64,000 nucleotides of DNA from Desulfovibrionaceae bacterium. GTDB taxonomy: Bacteria > Desulfobacterota > Desulfovibrionia > Desulfovibrionales > Desulfovibrionaceae. A program made the position numbers and the translations under genes. Numbering within the stretch: the first letter of the stretch is position 1; each line of letters begins with the position of its first letter. Shown one piece after another: positions 63,517-64,000 of this stretch. The notes below the pieces were generated by a model. That model saw only the letters and a list, made by a program, of their open reading frames with translations, did no database searches and had not been told where the DNA came from. Location of the stretch: positions 9,702 through 73,701 of the forward strand of contig JAVHLG010000008.1 in the NCBI GenBank assembly GCA_031082225.1. Direction: 5' to 3'.

Positions 63517-63999
63517 TCAGGTACCGTCCGCCGGGGGGGCGTCCCCGGCCAGGGTGGCGATTTTTTGGGCATAGGCCATGCGCAGCCGCTCCATGTAGTC
63601 CGCGTCCACGGCCCCCTTCCAGGTGACGATTTCGGAGAACCGCTTGGGGATGCGCGTTTTCGCCGGGTCGAATCCGGTCTGGATTTTGAGCCTCCAGCGC
63701 AGATTGCGTACCGTCTCCGCGGTCTCGTCCAGGGTTTGGGCCAGGGTCGTAAACCCCAGACAATCCAGGGCCTCGGCGACGAGGGCGGGCTTGTAGACCC
63801 CGCGCGCGAACAGGCAGGCCACCAGATTGGTGAGCATGACCCGCTCCCTTTCGTCGTCGAGCAGAAACTTCAAGGTGGCCTCGATGTCCTGGGCCTTGTT
63901 TTTCTGGTCAAAGGAATAGGCCCCGGTATCCAGGTGGGAATGCCGAAAACCGATGGTCTGGGACACGAAGTAGGTCTCGCCCGTGGCGTAACCGGCCAT
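63517..63999 (-). CDS. Aldehyde ferredoxin oxidoreductase, C-terminal part (runs off window)
   Basis: GYATGETYFVSQTIGFRHSHLDTGAYSFDQK; LTNLVACLFARGVY; typical AOR C-terminal domain; ORF open to window edge. Confidence 0.82.
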   Translation of the reverse strand: MAGYATGETYFVSQTIGFRHSHLDTGAYSFDQKNKAQDIEATLKFLLDDERERVMLTNLVACLFARGVYKPALVAEALDCLGFTTLAQTLDETAETVRNLRWRLKIQTGFDPAKTRIPKRFSEIVTWKGAVDADYMERLRMAYAQKIATLAGDAPPADGT

Positions 64000-64000
64000 C

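Overview
GC-rich chromosomal window, gene content and order typical of a deltaproteobacterium of the Desulfovibrio type (taxonomy is inference). Most of it is ordinary core genome. It carries a chemotaxis operon (MCP-like protein, STAS, CheY, CheA, CheW, CheR, CheB, with CheD nearby), the N-degron operon clpS-clpA-aat, an alpha-2-macroglobulin, and the ispE / tRNA-Gln / prs / rplY / pth / carD / rho block. It also has htrA, tRNA-Arg(CCT), a DUF362 / NapHG-like / larE-larB-larC operon, acs, terC, a Tim44-domain gene and the 3' part of an aldehyde ferredoxin oxidoreductase gene. The most interesting parts are: (1) an AT-rich 3.1-kb island (about 56.9-60.0 kb) between the convergent genes acs and terC, bounded on both sides by near-identical copies of a terminator hairpin. 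It contains a toxin-antitoxin pair, two more copies of the antitoxin 3' end, and two orphan cargo genes, one of them a predicted 5-TM protein with a transglycosylase-like C-terminus; this looks like repeated insertion at one site. (2) A clear yybP-ykoY (Mn2+) riboswitch with promoter and overlapping terminator upstream of a Tim44-domain gene followed by terC. (3) Three exact copies of an 11-mer plus a candidate sigma-54 promoter upstream of acs. (4) A translationally coupled redox / Ni-pincer-cofactor operon with a NapH-NapG fusion and a LarC lacking the LarC2 part. No CRISPR array, rRNA or intact prophage was seen. Functional names come from reading the translations by eye; no database search was run.
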